A DNA stretch of 64,000 bases from Rhabditoides inermis (taxonomy: Eukaryota > Nematoda > Chromadorea > Rhabditida > Rhabditidae): positions 216,001-280,000 of the forward strand of contig CAWZYM010000077.1 of NCBI GenBank assembly GCA_963966185.1, read 5' to 3'. The position numbers were made by a program, and so were the translations under genes. A model generated the notes under the pieces. It did not search any database. It saw only the letters and a list, made by a program, of their open reading frames with translations, and was not told the DNA's origin. This document shows positions 12,633 through 25,351 of the stretch, piece by piece. Positions within the stretch are counted from its first letter, which is position 1, and every line of letters starts with the position of its first letter.

Positions 12633-13574
12633 CCCTCTTATCAAGAGTCAGTCTGGGAATTTATGACCGTCTCCCGAACATACACAAGAACGCCAGAACA
12701 TTTGAGAAAGTGACGCTGGCCCCAACTAACAAGCCTATTGATTACCAGTATCACTCGAGTGACGTCATCGAGTGGCTACAGAATGGGGGACCAGCTCCTG
12801 GTACGTGGATGTCGCTGGCGTCGGATGCGTGATAGGAGCAGGAGATTGATTCGCCCTCCCTCCAGTGACTCTCCCTCTCTCTCTCTCTCCCTCTCTCCCT
12901 CCCTCTCTCCCTCTCTCCCTCTCCCTCTCTACTGACTGCCGCCGCATGCAAGCATCCATCACACATCCACTGCGGCCACTTCAAACGACTCCACTACCGT
13001 ATACCACCACGGGGCTACCGTATACCGAGAAGCTACAAACTACCGTACTCCAGACAGACAGGCTGCAGATGCAGGATACTGCAGTGACGACGCGGGATAA
13101 AAAGGGCGCTGGGAACGGGGGGAGAGTGACTGACGGGGGAACGCGGAAAGAAAGGATGCAAGTACGGTATGATAGAGAGACTGTCAGGAGTGCGCAGCGA
13201 TGTGCCCGCCCATCCATCATTACTGTAGTGATAGCGGACCCACACGCGCGCACGCTGCGCCCTCCCACCTCCGCACACTCTCTCGCCGCCGTCTGACCCG
13301 GATCAAAGGGACCGGCCGGTGAGATACGGGCAAAGTTGTGACTAATCGACAAAAGGTGTGTCGGGTTGATGAGAGGAGAGGGCAGCCGATAGGAGAAGAA
13401 AAAAGGATCGAACCAGGAAGGGGATCCTAGCCTGACTATTCAAGCAGAAAAGAGCGCGCATGAGTATACGGAATATCGATTTTTAAGATTCACAGGAAAA
13501 CGACGAAGAAAGTTGCGTATGAACGTGTGAAAACAATTACTACTCGTGATAACAGTGACTCTAATAATCTAATT

Positions 13575-13630
13575 AGCTGGATAGCGATCAGCTGACCGAA
13601 TCAGCTGATCTCGCAGCTGATCCGGCAGCA
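13575..13630. promoter_or_regulatory. Cluster of CAGCTG E-boxes
   Basis: Three CAGCTG hexamers occur within about 40 bp, each next to GATC-type sequence. A second pair lies at about 19055-19090 (GATCAGCTGTTCGATCAGCTG is the core arrangement, one base over the quoting limit if extended). CAGCTG is the canonical binding site of bHLH factors; occupancy cannot be seen from sequence. Confidence 0.35.
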
Positions 13631-16269
13631 ATAAATCCTCGACGTTCGCACTTTCGCCTTATCTCCTCCTAATTGGAGGCGCAAACTTTGTGTCGAAGGC
13701 CATTGCGTCGTAAAATAAAGTGGCTACGAGAGAGACTCCGCCCCGAGGGCAGACAGTGGCGAGAGAGCGAGGAGAAGTGAGAGGGGCAGACGTACCGGTA
13801 ATGGAGCTGCATAGTATAGCCACAGTGTCATTCGTCGCTACCTACCGCTTCACTCCTTTCTTTCTTTCTCTCTATTTTATTTTGCACCGACCGTTTACCT
13901 ACGCGAGAAGCGTGCTCGATATTGCCTTGTTTGATGCATTGTTCGGAAACGGGGGAGATTGGATAGCGAGGCTATCCATTCTCCAACCCCGGTGACACAC
14001 ACTGCTAGAATATAAATGCATATCCCGGAATAGATTGAGTGCGAGTACGGTAGTTGGGGTAATAGGTAAGCGAACGTTCACCAAATTTTGCATAAGCCAC
14101 CAATGGCGGACTGGGAAAAACGAGAAAAAACTGCAAACTTGCGAATAGCGAATAGCATTATAATATCAATTGGTCAACTGGTGACGTGACAATATGGAGA
14201 AAGTGGAATGTGGGAGATGGAAGCAGGCTGCTGGCCTTGCTTCCTTCTTTCCATCCGCTTCGCTCCCTTGATATGTGAAGAGGAGAGGAAGATGGATTCG
14301 GGCGAGGCAGCGCGCGCCAGGCGGCAGCCCTTTCATCTCTACAGTATACCACCCAGTACAGTAGACCAGACAGGCACACTCAACACTGTGCGATCGCAAC
14401 AAATTCAACGACGAAAAAATGAAGCCGATTTTGATTTCGGTAGCCGATATGGCAGACACAGACGATTCTATCTGAGTGTACTGTAAATGGAGAGAGAGGG
14501 GGGGAGAGGAGAGAGGGGGGAGAGAGAGGGGGAGAGGAGGGAGGGGCACCTGTTCCCAGGCACGCGTCGCGCGGACAGAGAGAGCCGGGCGATTGATGAT
14601 TGGCTATTAATAATAAGGCAGCGCCAGTGAAATACAACCCACACACGCCACCGTGTTACAATCGGAGACGCCTTGTCGATTCAGCACATTCGAATTCCCT
14701 ATTTCGGAACGTCTATAGTCATTATTTGAAGATCGCGATAGTTCCGATTGTTATCATAGAACTGTAAATGAGCTCGATGATTGTCATAGTTCATTTCAAG
14801 TTTGACTCCTTTGTGGGAACTGGTAACACTATTTTGAACTCTTCCTCTCCTCTTCACATATCAAATGAGCAAAGCGGATGAATGAAAGAATTTATTGAAA
14901 CTCGGAACTTCAAAACCCGCAATCTATAAGCGCTTAATGATTTAGAAATCTCATGTATTTCTGAACGGTGTGATCACAATTCTCGTTGCACCATTTGTCA
15001 AATTCACTTCTCCTACTTTTGATTCTGAAAAACTAATAATGTTTCTATGTAAATGTTTGGGTTAGACATGTAACGCAAATCAACTGAATACAACGCGCGA
15101 GAAAAAATGTTTGCAACTATTAACTTATCAAAAAAAACAGACATTGTAGAAATCGATAGTTTGACAATAGCTGTAGCTTGTGAATCTCTCTTCACTGAAA
15201 ACGGGAACAAACGTCGCTCTGTCGATCGATTATTGGCTGCATGCATTCGCAGGGGTACGGTAGGTGAGAGAGCGCGTTGAGGGAAGAGAGCAGAGAACAG
15301 CTAGTGATCACGCGGTGACGAGAGAACCAGACAGGCAGGGACATGAATTCACTGCACCTGTACTTTTTCGCAACGTTTTCTGATAATGCATCGTAAGTCG
15401 AAAGACGAAAGTGTCGCGAAATTTCGATAGAGGGAACAGAACATTGGTGAAAAAATGAAAATGAACGTGAATAATCAGGAGTGAGAATGAAGTGTGAAGA
15501 TCGTTGTTGTGGATAGATAGTGATAGTGGAGCTTCGTGGAAGCATCACTCTCTTCGAATCCCTTCACAGGCCACCAATCAACCCGCGGGCTCGCTTTGAA
15601 CCACTCAAAAGCTGTCGTAAAATCATCAGTCCTCTCGCGCCTCTCTCTCGCACTCCTACTTTTCCACACTCTCTAGCCTCCTTTCACAGTGAGGAGCTTA
15701 ATCTTTGATAATATCAGGCCAATCGAGGAACGCCCATGTATCATATTAACATTTGAATAATCTTCTGGCGCGCGCCAATTCTGTTTGAGTGGGTCTGGGA
15801 AGAAGAGGATTACGCTCTGTCCTGATTAGCATTTCAAAGCAGCCGCGTGGCTTGGAAGGAGCAGAGGGTCCGCTTGTGAAGAGTGAGAGAAGAGACCACA
15901 GAAGCAGTTCATAGTTGACATTTAGGGAGAAAATGCATTGTTTACAGTTTTGAGTTTCGGATTGCGCAGGAATCTTTTGGGACAATCTGTATGTCGCAAC
16001 TTGTGTGACTGTGGTGCGTTATGTGTGCACATCTTTCTAGACTCACAGTGTCAAGCTTGCGTTATCAGAGAATTGTTATAAAAACATCACTTTTTAAAAT
16101 CGATTTTTAACGCACCGCATCAACGGTTTTCATAACTTTCGTCCTTGAGTGTCTTGTCTTGTGTGTTGGTACTCGATAGAAAAAAATTGTTTTACTTTGT
16201 TTTACTTTTACTTCAACTTTAGGGGAACAGTGGTGACTTATTTCTGCCACAATCTGCCACAACTCCTCA

Positions 16270-16375
16270 TTTTCACACGCGCAAAACATTTGGCGCGATC
16301 GGGAATCGAACCAGCGAGCTCGGTCTCGGTGCCACAACGCAGCGCAAATGCACTGAGTTATGAAGCAAGTGTGCA
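16270..16375 (-). other. tRNA-like fragment (possible SINE head)
   Basis: On the minus strand there is a good B-box (GGTTCGATTCC) with TCGCGCC after it and an ACTCAGTGC A-box-like piece upstream at tRNA-like distance. The 5' side does not pair with the 3' acceptor strand, so this is not a functional tRNA. A tRNA-derived SINE or decayed tRNA gene is possible. Confidence 0.3.
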
Positions 16376-17524
16376 AGTGAAAGGCCTTCGATCATTTGCG
16401 CGTATGTCTCCGAACCCAATTTTTGCAGTATTCAAGCTTTGAGCGGTAGGCTAATCGTGATGGGACCAGTTTTCAACTCAAATTTTCAGCTACATTCTTG
16501 CCAATGCAGATTCGAAAGTAACGCAGAATCGTCGTTCTTTCGCAAAAAAACAATTGTGTCAGGTTAATATGGTTTTAACAATACTCAAAGTCAAAAACAA
16601 GTTGCCACTGTTCCTTTAACAAGCACGCATTTTGCTCATATTTTAAGAATTGAAGCTTTGTGGGGTTATTACATAATTACATTATTACAGCTGACAAAAA
16701 TGATAACAGTTTTTCCATATGTATTATTATACAAATCATGTTCTGTGTATAGTTCGGACCCGCTCTAGCCTAGTCTACGCACTCGCAACTCGCGGTCAGA
16801 AGAGAATGTGCGTTGCTTAACATCGTAGCAAGACATGAGCACTTTCACCAAATATCGAGAGCTTAGTTCTGACTTGGCAGTAGAATTTGTGTGAAACACA
16901 AAGTAATCGGAGAAACGAGAAACAGCGGGAATGTTTTGGTAGACAAAAGGCTTGTGATTAGATGCGGTAGGTCCATTCCATGTTCGATCCCTGCCCCTGA
17001 CCAATGAAGTACCTCTAGTCACTTGTGAAGTGACGCCCGCCCTCACATTCTTGTGATCCGTTTTTTATCAGAATAAAACATTCTTGAAGCATCTACCTCT
17101 ACATAGGATTGCTGTTATTTTGAACATTTTTGATTCGCCATTGTAAGTTCTATTGCCGCCATTTGCCCCCAGTTGTGGAGTTGCGGGGCGAGTGAGACTG
17201 CACATGTTCAGGCTCGCGGCTCGCGGCTCAAGTTCCCGCTATTTCTCCGATTCGAATCCTCACCATCCGCGCACGAGCAGCCGCGTTTGAAATGTACTGG
17301 CGTTCAGTGTTCGATGCTTTTGAGATTAGACGCGATGCGTGATTGTGCTCCTGGAGAATTGGAAAGGACTGGAGGCGTGTGAAGTATTGGCATCGTCACA
17401 CTTTGAAGGAGAAGCAATGGAGTTGTGAAACTGAAAAACCTGGCAAAAAAGATCGTTGTACACCCGAACTACACAAATAAGGTAAAACTGATTGGTGTGT
17501 TTGATTAAAGAAAACCAAAAGATA

Positions 17525-17597
17525 CGACCATGGCAGGGATCGAACCTGCAATCTTCTGCTCCGTAGGCAGACGCGTTATCCATTGCGCCACACGGCC
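17525..17597 (-). tRNA. tRNA-Arg (anticodon ACG)
   Basis: 73-nt cloverleaf. The acceptor stem is GGCCGTG with CATGGTC and a G discriminator. The anticodon stem TCTGC/GCAGA holds loop CTACGGA, so the anticodon is ACG. The B-box is GGTTCGATCC. A run of T residues follows the 3' end, as expected for RNA polymerase III. No intron. It is identical to the copy at 25690-25762 on the other strand. Confidence 0.95.
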
Positions 17598-18295
17598 ACG
17601 CTAGCATGGGGAAAAGACTGTGTGACCAACGCGTGCTTGCAAGCACTTGCTGAGCGAGAGAAGGAGCCGATAAGGGGAATAGATACTGGGTACGCAACAC
17701 ACTCCAAACACACACAGCACTAGAGCAACGAACATGTGCTATTTCACACAAAAAATGTGTGTATCAAAGTTTATTCAAGTAATACACAAAACGATGCCAA
17801 TGAAAATGCATAGTTAGAGGTCGAAAAGGTTGAAAATATTTATTAAAAGCGGCAAGAAGAGGGAACGAGGGTTGGAGAAAGAGACAATACAAGCAAGAAT
17901 CGTAATTTCTCATTTGATGATGCATACCAAAAATCGATGTAATACGTGGATAGGAAATGAAACGTGATAGAAGGATAGAACGGAAACAATTAGCAAGCAT
18001 ACTAATGCAATTCAAAATGATTTATGCCACGGATAGAATGTAATGTAATGTAGTGTAAAAAGGAGAAACGGTGAAATTATAGTTGACTCCCACTCACTTG
18101 TGAATATGGGAAGAAAAGGCAAAAAAAACACATACAAAACACAATAATTTGCATATTATGATCACCATATCGGAATAATCAATAGATGACATACTTTAAT
18201 TTGCATATTCCCCGTTCGGCCATCCAGACGAGCTTATCACTCTGATAGTCAGATAAGTGCATCGGATGGATCGAACGGGGACGTGCACAACGACA

Positions 18296-18298
<3 letters not shown>

Positions 18299-18338
<40 letters not shown>
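18299..18338. repeat. (CT)n microsatellite
   Basis: Perfect CT tract in the Hox intergenic region. A similar tract lies at 18829-18874. Confidence 0.95.
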
Positions 18339-18341
<3 letters not shown>

Positions 18342-18822
18342 AACACAAAGCATTGACGAAAGAATACAAAAAAAAACCAACTGACCAGTGGATCGATGGA
18401 GAGAGGGAGAAGGGCGGATGGGATGATAATAAATGGAGGCTGGGGTGCGCACTCGCACCCATAAACCCAGAACGGACTGTCTGGACATCCGCCAAGCCAC
18501 GCCCCCTGAGAGGTCAGCTACTCTCAGGAACGGTGTTGGCAATGTAAGGTGTAGACGCAGATATGGTGAACGTGGATCGCTTGCAATTGGAAATAAGAAG
18601 AGAGAAATGCAACTTGAGTAGTGAGTGAGTTGCGTGATCGATTGGGCGTTATCAGAGTGATATAGGCTAACCCCCTGTGCTACTGATACCGGCCGAATCG
18701 ATGGGAGACGAGCGGAATACTGATCAGACCCCCGAATGGAAGGAAGCAGTGCAATCACGACTCAATCACCAGCCATCAGACTCGATCAAACCACTCCTTG
18801 CCCTTCAACCATGATCGATCGA

Positions 18823-18879
<57 letters not shown>

Positions 18880-21800
18880 ACCGTAGCCCTGATCAGCTGT
18901 CTCTCTCGAAGAGTGAGACTCTGTTGTGACATCCCTCCTCTCTTCTTCCCTTCACTCACTATACACGCCTGTCCACTCACTACACAATGTTGGCCCTCAA
19001 ATGTTACAATGGCGAGAGAGCGTGGGATTCGAGGAGAGTCTAGACGGGGATCGATAGGTGTCGATCAGCTGTTCGATCAGCTGATCGGGTAGATCAGAAG
19101 AGATTGGAGGCAGGGCGGTCGTAAAACGAAGGGCGGAGGTCGTCTCCGTGCGCGTACGGATGATGAATGGCGGTGTGTTCGATCTACCAGAAGGAGGGAG
19201 GAGAGATAGAGAGGAGAGAGAGATAGAGAGAGGGAGAGAGAGAGAGAGTGAGAGAGAGAATCGATCCAAGGAACGTTCTTGTATTGTATATTGTTCCTAG
19301 AAATTCAATAGCGCAATCCAGAAACGACAGTATTAGCAGTGAGACAAAGGGAAAAAGTGAGCGCATCCGGTCTTCGAACCGTTTCCGGACTGTTTTTCTT
19401 CACTTCACAGTTGTTTGAAATGAACGTATCTTGAGAGCGTGATGATAGAACAAAAAAGTGCATTTACTGTTATAAGATTTTCAATAAAGGTAATCACATT
19501 TAAAATAATCGCAAATTCGCATGAGCTTCAAGTCCCAAGGACGGCGGGAGTTTGAAGCAGGTTGCTGGCCATTCGCTCTCGCACTCTGCTCCCGTTGTCT
19601 GCATTCCACTTCCCTCTCGCTCCGCCGGCCAGATGCAAGCGTATTACAGTGAGCAGTGTATCGTGTGTGTATGCAAACAGCGCCCGGATTAGACATATGC
19701 GCCCATCCGGATTCCCCTATCAGCATGACGTCACCATAGCGGCGCGAATCAAACGAGACAAAGATGGATCACGGACCACCCCCGCTCCCTTGTCCCCTCC
19801 GTCTGCTCCTCCTCTCCTACCGTACCGCCGGAAGCGGAAGTGATTGCGTCGACTGATTACGGTGATTGGAATGCGCGGTATGTCTCGGATGCACCGTATG
19901 CCAGAGCCGGAATGCGGCTACCGTACTCCCGGCTGTCACCCTGAATCAGGGAATCGCTGCGTCGTGAGACCGACCGACATTCCGATCTTCGTCTATCAGC
20001 TAGTAGCGGTTGGCGTTGGCTACCAGCCACTCTATCGATCCCCCAGTAGACTGTCGACGCGAGAGAGCGCGGAAATGGAGAGAGCAGAGAAAGAGACGGC
20101 GCGAGAGAGTGCGTGGGTGGGCGATGCAACCGAGTGGACAGTGCGGAATTCGCAGTGGGGGAGAACCGGTATCCGGGTTACAGTATGCCGGGAGGCGCGA
20201 GTATGTGTGACAGGACTCGCCTCGGAGGTATACAGGTAAACAACCAGGTAAACAAGTGAGGAGTGGAGCGGACTCGCTACCGTCTTCTCTTCCTTCCTTC
20301 CAGCCCCGACCATCCATCTCTCCTATCATAACATTCCTGATCACAATCAGTCACATCCAACCCCTGATTTGTCTCCCCAAAAATGATCGATTTCATTCTT
20401 GCGCAGCCACGTATCGATCTCACATCAGCTGATCCGAACAGTTGATTGCGCCAATAAACACACGCAAGGTAAACAGATCGTATCCCCGAAGGCGACTCAC
20501 TGCCTTTGTCTCACTATATGCCTTTGTCGGTTCGAAGAGAAGCGAACCACTCTGCCCGAAGGCATTCTGGCGGTCCAATTGAACGGGTCCGACTCGTGGC
20601 CCGGGGGCAGACCGGGGGACCAGCCGGGGGCCGCGGCGGGGAGTGAGAGGGTAGTGAGTGCGGGGCGGCGGGGTGAAAGGCTATGGAAGAAGAAAGAAGA
20701 AGGAGGCGAAAGGAGTGATGGATTGGGCAAGCGACTGTCACAAGAGCGAGGGAGCAGAGAGAGGGGGTCACGCTAGGGAAAACTGAGATGGAAAGAGGGA
20801 AAGAGGACGAAGAACTGCGGGAGAACTCTGCAATTTGCACTCACTTTTCGAATCTGATAGTCGTATAAATCCAGGACAAAACACATGTCCAGTGAAATGC
20901 GTCGCCAGTGGTCAATATGACAAATTAGGCAGACAGAAGGAAATGTGGAACATAGAATACAGAATGTCGGATTAAAATTCTGGGGCGAACACTGGAGGCC
21001 CGTATAATGCGGCGATCAATCGGCGCTGCCCAACCCAGAGTGGTAGATGATCAATTGACATGGGGCGAGAGTGCGTGGGCGGAGGGGAGAGCGCAGACAC
21101 TGCGGGGCGGGGATGAGCGATGAGTGCGTACAGAGTTGCATGCACACACAAAGACGGAATCGATTCAGTGTGTCCGCATCAATTATTCTACGCAACCACC
21201 ATTCGCATACTCACTCCATCCAACTATCCTATCCCTACCTTCTTCATTCTGCAAGCTCACCTTTCGAAGATGACGTGTTTACGACCGGCCGTACTGTAAT
21301 AACAATGATGACAGCAGGAGGAGCAGAGTAGTGTGTGTGGAAGGGCGCAACACCGTCAGTTGTCTGCTCCTTCTCCTCCTCCTCCTCCTCCCCCTCCTTC
21401 GACGCAACTCCTCGTGATTTATAGCCCTAATGGCCCCGCTTGCCCGCTGGTCACTCCCAACATGAATCAACTTGGCTGTTCATGTCGCGCGATTAATCGC
21501 GAATCGCGGCGACCCGCGAGACTCGCGGGCTTTGTCATGATGAATGGGGTGGTTCGATTCGTGTGTGGGTAGATCACGCGCCCCGATAAGGCCTTCCTCT
21601 GAACAAACACTATCGATTCAGTCTCGCCAGTCTTTCTTACGGGGATATTCTCATAAATGTGATGGTCGTCTAGATTGTACTTTGTCGGTGTGTATGTTTC
21701 ACTCCCATTCCCTTGACAGTCATGACAATGTGTCTTCTCTTTCGACTAGCCGGCGCCACCTCGGCCATCTGTCGATGCTTCGCGGCAGAGTGACACCCAA

Positions 21801-22260
21801 AAACGCAAAATCCAACACTCAGGCAGTCTGCATCTGATTTGTTGTCTAACTCTTGTATGGCAACTCATTTTATGGCACTCATCCAATTAGCGATCCGTTG
21901 TTGCTCACCGGCTTCCGGCAGAGTGGGCGTGGCTACCGTAGCCGGCGCGCGCTGATTGGCTGGGGCGCATCCGCCCGCCGGCTCCGCCCATCAGTGATTT
22001 ATTATCCTCTACGCAGTGAGCGCGCGTGCCGCCCATAATTTACGATTAATGATCGTTTCGATTAGCGTAGCGATGACTTATGGCCTTCCGGAAGTACCCA
22101 CCTGAAGCTCTTCCGCCCTTTCTTCCTTTCTTTCTTCTCCCTATTCTTTCCGACTTTCCGCATATGTACTTGGCCATTTTCTTTACTAGTTTACACCGTA
22201 TTTTCAATGTACTATTATCCATTTGCCTGCGTATCTACGTGCGTTGACTGAGTATCATTC

Positions 22261-22262
22261 AG
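22261..22262 (+). other. Splice acceptor abutting the ceh-13-like start codon
   Basis: CATTCAG immediately precedes ATG, with no intervening 5' UTR. This is consistent with spliced-leader trans-splicing or a non-coding first exon. Confidence 0.6.
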
Positions 22263-22692
22263 ATGTCGTGCGCGGACAGTTACGGCAGTGCCTACTACGA
22301 CTGGCAGGCGCCCTATCCTCCCTACGCCGCCCAGTCCAGCTACCAGATTCCTCCGGCACGTGAGTGATGCACATTTGCATAATCGTGACGTCATAACAAC
22401 CTAATTTGCATATGTTGTAGCGTCGACATCCGAGCTGTGGGCTTCAGCGCCGGCCCCGGCGGCCTTCCCTCCTCAGAATACGAGCTACAAATGGATGCAT
22501 ACGAAGAGAACGACCAAGCCTCCAGGTGAGACAGGAAGGGAGGAAGACACTCACTCCCGCCCGCCGCATAATAACTCACACTCCACTCACACTCCAGTCC
22601 AGCAACATCCCCCACCTTCTCTCTTCTCCCACTCTATCTGTTTATCCCATATCACATGATCAATCGATCGCTCCTCTCCCCCTCTCTCTCCC

Positions 22693-22742
<50 letters not shown>

Positions 22743-24030
22743 TTCACATACGATTTGAACACGCGCTTTTCCCATGTCAATCGCGCGAATCCATCAAAGA
22801 GCTTCGAATTAGCATACACGGGTGTCGCATGTTTTCTCACGCTGCTCCCATCTGGTAGGAGAGCAGTGTCCGGTGTGATCGATTGGAGGAGAAGGAGAAG
22901 AAGGAGGAGGAGGCCACTTGTTGGCGTATAGCTTATGCCTGGGTGATCCATCATCCCTCCGGCCTCCAGGCGTCGTCAGGTGTCGCGCCCTCAGGGCATA
23001 GCACTCACCGGAAGAGAGAACAGCAATATGCTAATGCAATCCTACCATACTAGGGCTTTTCGTAATACACCACGACTCCGCATTCCGAACTCCCCCTCTC
23101 TCACGCTGCGCTCTCTCGTGTCGCCGCGCTCTCTCGCTCGCGCCGACTTGTCAATCATTGAAGCGCCCTACACGGCTCTTCTTCTCTTTATATGGGAATA
23201 CGGTAGACGCGGGCTTGTCTCTCGCTTCCGTGCACTCTCCCATCCTCTCTGCCGTCTGCTGTCTCTCAGTCAGCTGATCTCTCGCTGTCTCTTCTCTCTC
23301 TCTCTTCTCCCAACTCCTGTGGTGGCTGGTGTGTGTATGTGTGTGGTGGTTGGGGGATTGACAGCGACTGGCTGTGGGTGAATGATTATGACGAGGCACA
23401 GATTGATAATGATAAACGAAACGACTGAAATGATGCATCGCCGCTTCACCAAACAATAACACCTCGGAGCATTGATGAAGCGATCTCGTAATCACTCAGC
23501 CTCTGTGGCTGGGAACATTGATGAAACGATTTCGTAATTAGAAACTACCAGTTCACAACAATAGTAACGCAATTTTGAAAGCATTTTGATGTTCAATTCC
23601 TTTTTTCAGTTCCGAAGCGAAAAGTGGTCGACGCGGACGGCACAAACCGAACCAACTTTTCCACCCACCAGCTCACCGAATTGGAAAAGGTTTGTTTGCA
23701 TATCGATTGACTTAATAAATATTGATTGATTGCAGGAGTTCCACACTGCCAAGTACGTGAACAGGACGCGGCGGACAGAGATCGCCAATACACTCAAGTT
23801 GAATGAAGCTCAGGTGAGTGGGAGGAGGGAGGAGCAGGAGCAGGAGGAATGAGAGCAGAACCGACCACTTCCCTTTTCAGGTGAAGATCTGGTTCCAGAA
23901 CCGTCGCATGAAGGAGAAGAAGAGGGAGAAGGAGAAGGCGTTCCTGGCCCGGTCTGCCTGGGACTCCCCTCCTCCCTGCACCCCTACAGACGACGCCTCG
24001 CCACCCTCAGACCACCTACACACACTCTGA
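22263..24030 (+). CDS. ceh-13: Hox transcription factor, CEH-13/labial-like (Hox1 group)
   Basis: Anterior Hox protein of the labial class. Five exons, 22263-22359, 22421-22525, 23610-23689, 23736-23813 and 23881-24030, join in frame to 169 residues. The hexapeptide region reads YKWMHTKRTTKP, the labial form of the Pbx-binding motif (YKWM rather than YPWM). The homeodomain contains the labial signature TNRTNFSTHQLTELEKEF and helix 3 [18 protein letters not shown]. Introns fall inside the homeodomain on both sides of the exon beginning EFHTAKYVNRTRRTEIA. A Ser/Pro-rich tail of about 30 residues follows. A 1.1-kb intron separates hexapeptide and homeodomain exons. It is transcribed away from the lin-39-like gene, matching the known adjacency of lin-39 and ceh-13 in C. 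elegans. Assignment as the Hox1 ortholog is secure. Confidence 0.93.
22696..22738. repeat. C-run followed by (CT)n in ceh-13 intron 2
   Basis: A homopolymer of about 12 C residues is followed by a CT tract. Both lie within the intron between hexapeptide and homeodomain exons. Confidence 0.9.
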
Positions 24031-25351
24031 TCGACTATTGATTGATGTATTGATCGATATGTGAGCACCTCCGCTAAAGCTCAATGACCTCGTAACAAGC
24101 AGTGCGTGTATTGTGTCTTCCTGTTCTATTGCTTGTGTATCTTGCTCTCTCGTCTGTCTCTCTTGGGGTGCTGGAAGCTGTTTTCGAGCGCGGCTCCATT
24201 TGTCCCTTCCTCTCTTCCTCCTTCTCACATTGCCCACACCAGAGTCTACCCACCACAGAGTATCAACATCTATTCCGATGACTTACTAGTATACTGTAAT
24301 GATCGTCATTTTGTTTGTGTGTGTTTTGCTATGTATGCGTTGATTGAATGAAGAGTTCTTTTGGAGAGAGATTCGGACCGGTACAAAGACGTGGGAAATT
24401 TGCCTAATGATGGGTCAAGGTGTGAGAGTGAGAGAGTGATAGGGAAGATAAGAAAGGGTTGGATAATGAGATTAGCGGGCTGTCGGCAAGGTAGCCAGAT
24501 CTGGCGGGTAGATCAAAGGATCCCGGATTGCGGGAAGGATAAGGAAAGAGTGTAATGGATGGACAAAGAGAGTTGGATAAGACAAGTACGCGGGATTGTG
24601 GAGTGTAATAGAGTATAAAAGCACTAATGTACTGTAACAACAATATCCTCGAAAAAATATGTTATCAATTTGCATAATCGTTCTATAGGCGCTTTATGGC
24701 ATCGAAACTGCGGGAATTCCTCCGAATCTCTTCCGATCAGCTGTTACACACAGACATCAAAGCCGCAGCCGCGTCTCTGCCTCTCTGCAGCGCGCACACT
24801 CTCTCGTCACCGTCTCGCATCTCGGCTGGTCCCTAGTCAATCGAGCTGTCACTCTCGCTGGTCCCTTTGCCGTGCCCGCCGAATGGACAATTATGATGTC
24901 TTCCAATGTCGCATACTCGATTCGAACGGCTATTATGGGAGGGATCATGGCATAATTACTACAGTAGCTAGCCTCTGACCTCGCCTAGCCTCCCCCCTCT
25001 GTGTTTCCCGTGTGCGTTGCGCAAAGCTCTCTCCACAAACAAGTGCATTGTCTTTGATCTACTGATCGTCGCGGCCGATTGTTTGACCGGCTTGTTCAAA
25101 GAATTGCCATGCCATGGATAGGATTACAAGGACACGAGAGTTTATAGATAGGTATTTGGCAATGTTTGACCAGGATGGGCGAAGCAAAAAGGCACATACA
25201 ATAAGGAATTCGACAACATGTGTGAGAGGGGGCATGAAAGGCAAGACAAATCACTTGACTAAATGATTGTGAAAGTGAGCAAGGCAATTCCATATATACC
25301 ATATCTTACATAGCGAGTTGATCGATCATACCGCAAACAGAGAGCATATGT
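24031..25351. other. Intergenic between ceh-13-like and T-box genes
   Basis: The 3' ends of the two genes face each other. No gene is supportable. The region contains TACTGTA/TACAGTA motifs and a CACACTCTCTCG motif near 24790. No canonical AATAAA was seen for ceh-13 close to its stop. Confidence 0.45.

Larger units (their letters stand above)
11933..22260. promoter_or_regulatory. Divergent intergenic region between two Hox genes (~10.3 kb)
   Basis: No protein gene is supportable here. It is the only space from which the divergently transcribed lin-39-like and ceh-13-like genes can share upstream control DNA. It contains (GA)n/(CT)n tracts (12573-12628, 18299-18338, 18829-18874), clustered CAGCTG E-boxes (13575-13630, 19055-19090), recurrent CACTCTCTCGCC motifs, a tRNA-Arg gene at 17525-17597 and degenerate tRNA-like fragments around 16.3 and 17.0 kb. 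The regulatory role is inferred from position only. Confidence 0.5.

Noticed and set aside
16960..17050. Second tRNA-like sequence with a GTTCGATCCCTGCC B-box
   Set aside because: No matching A-box, acceptor stem or anticodon arm could be built at proper distance on either strand.
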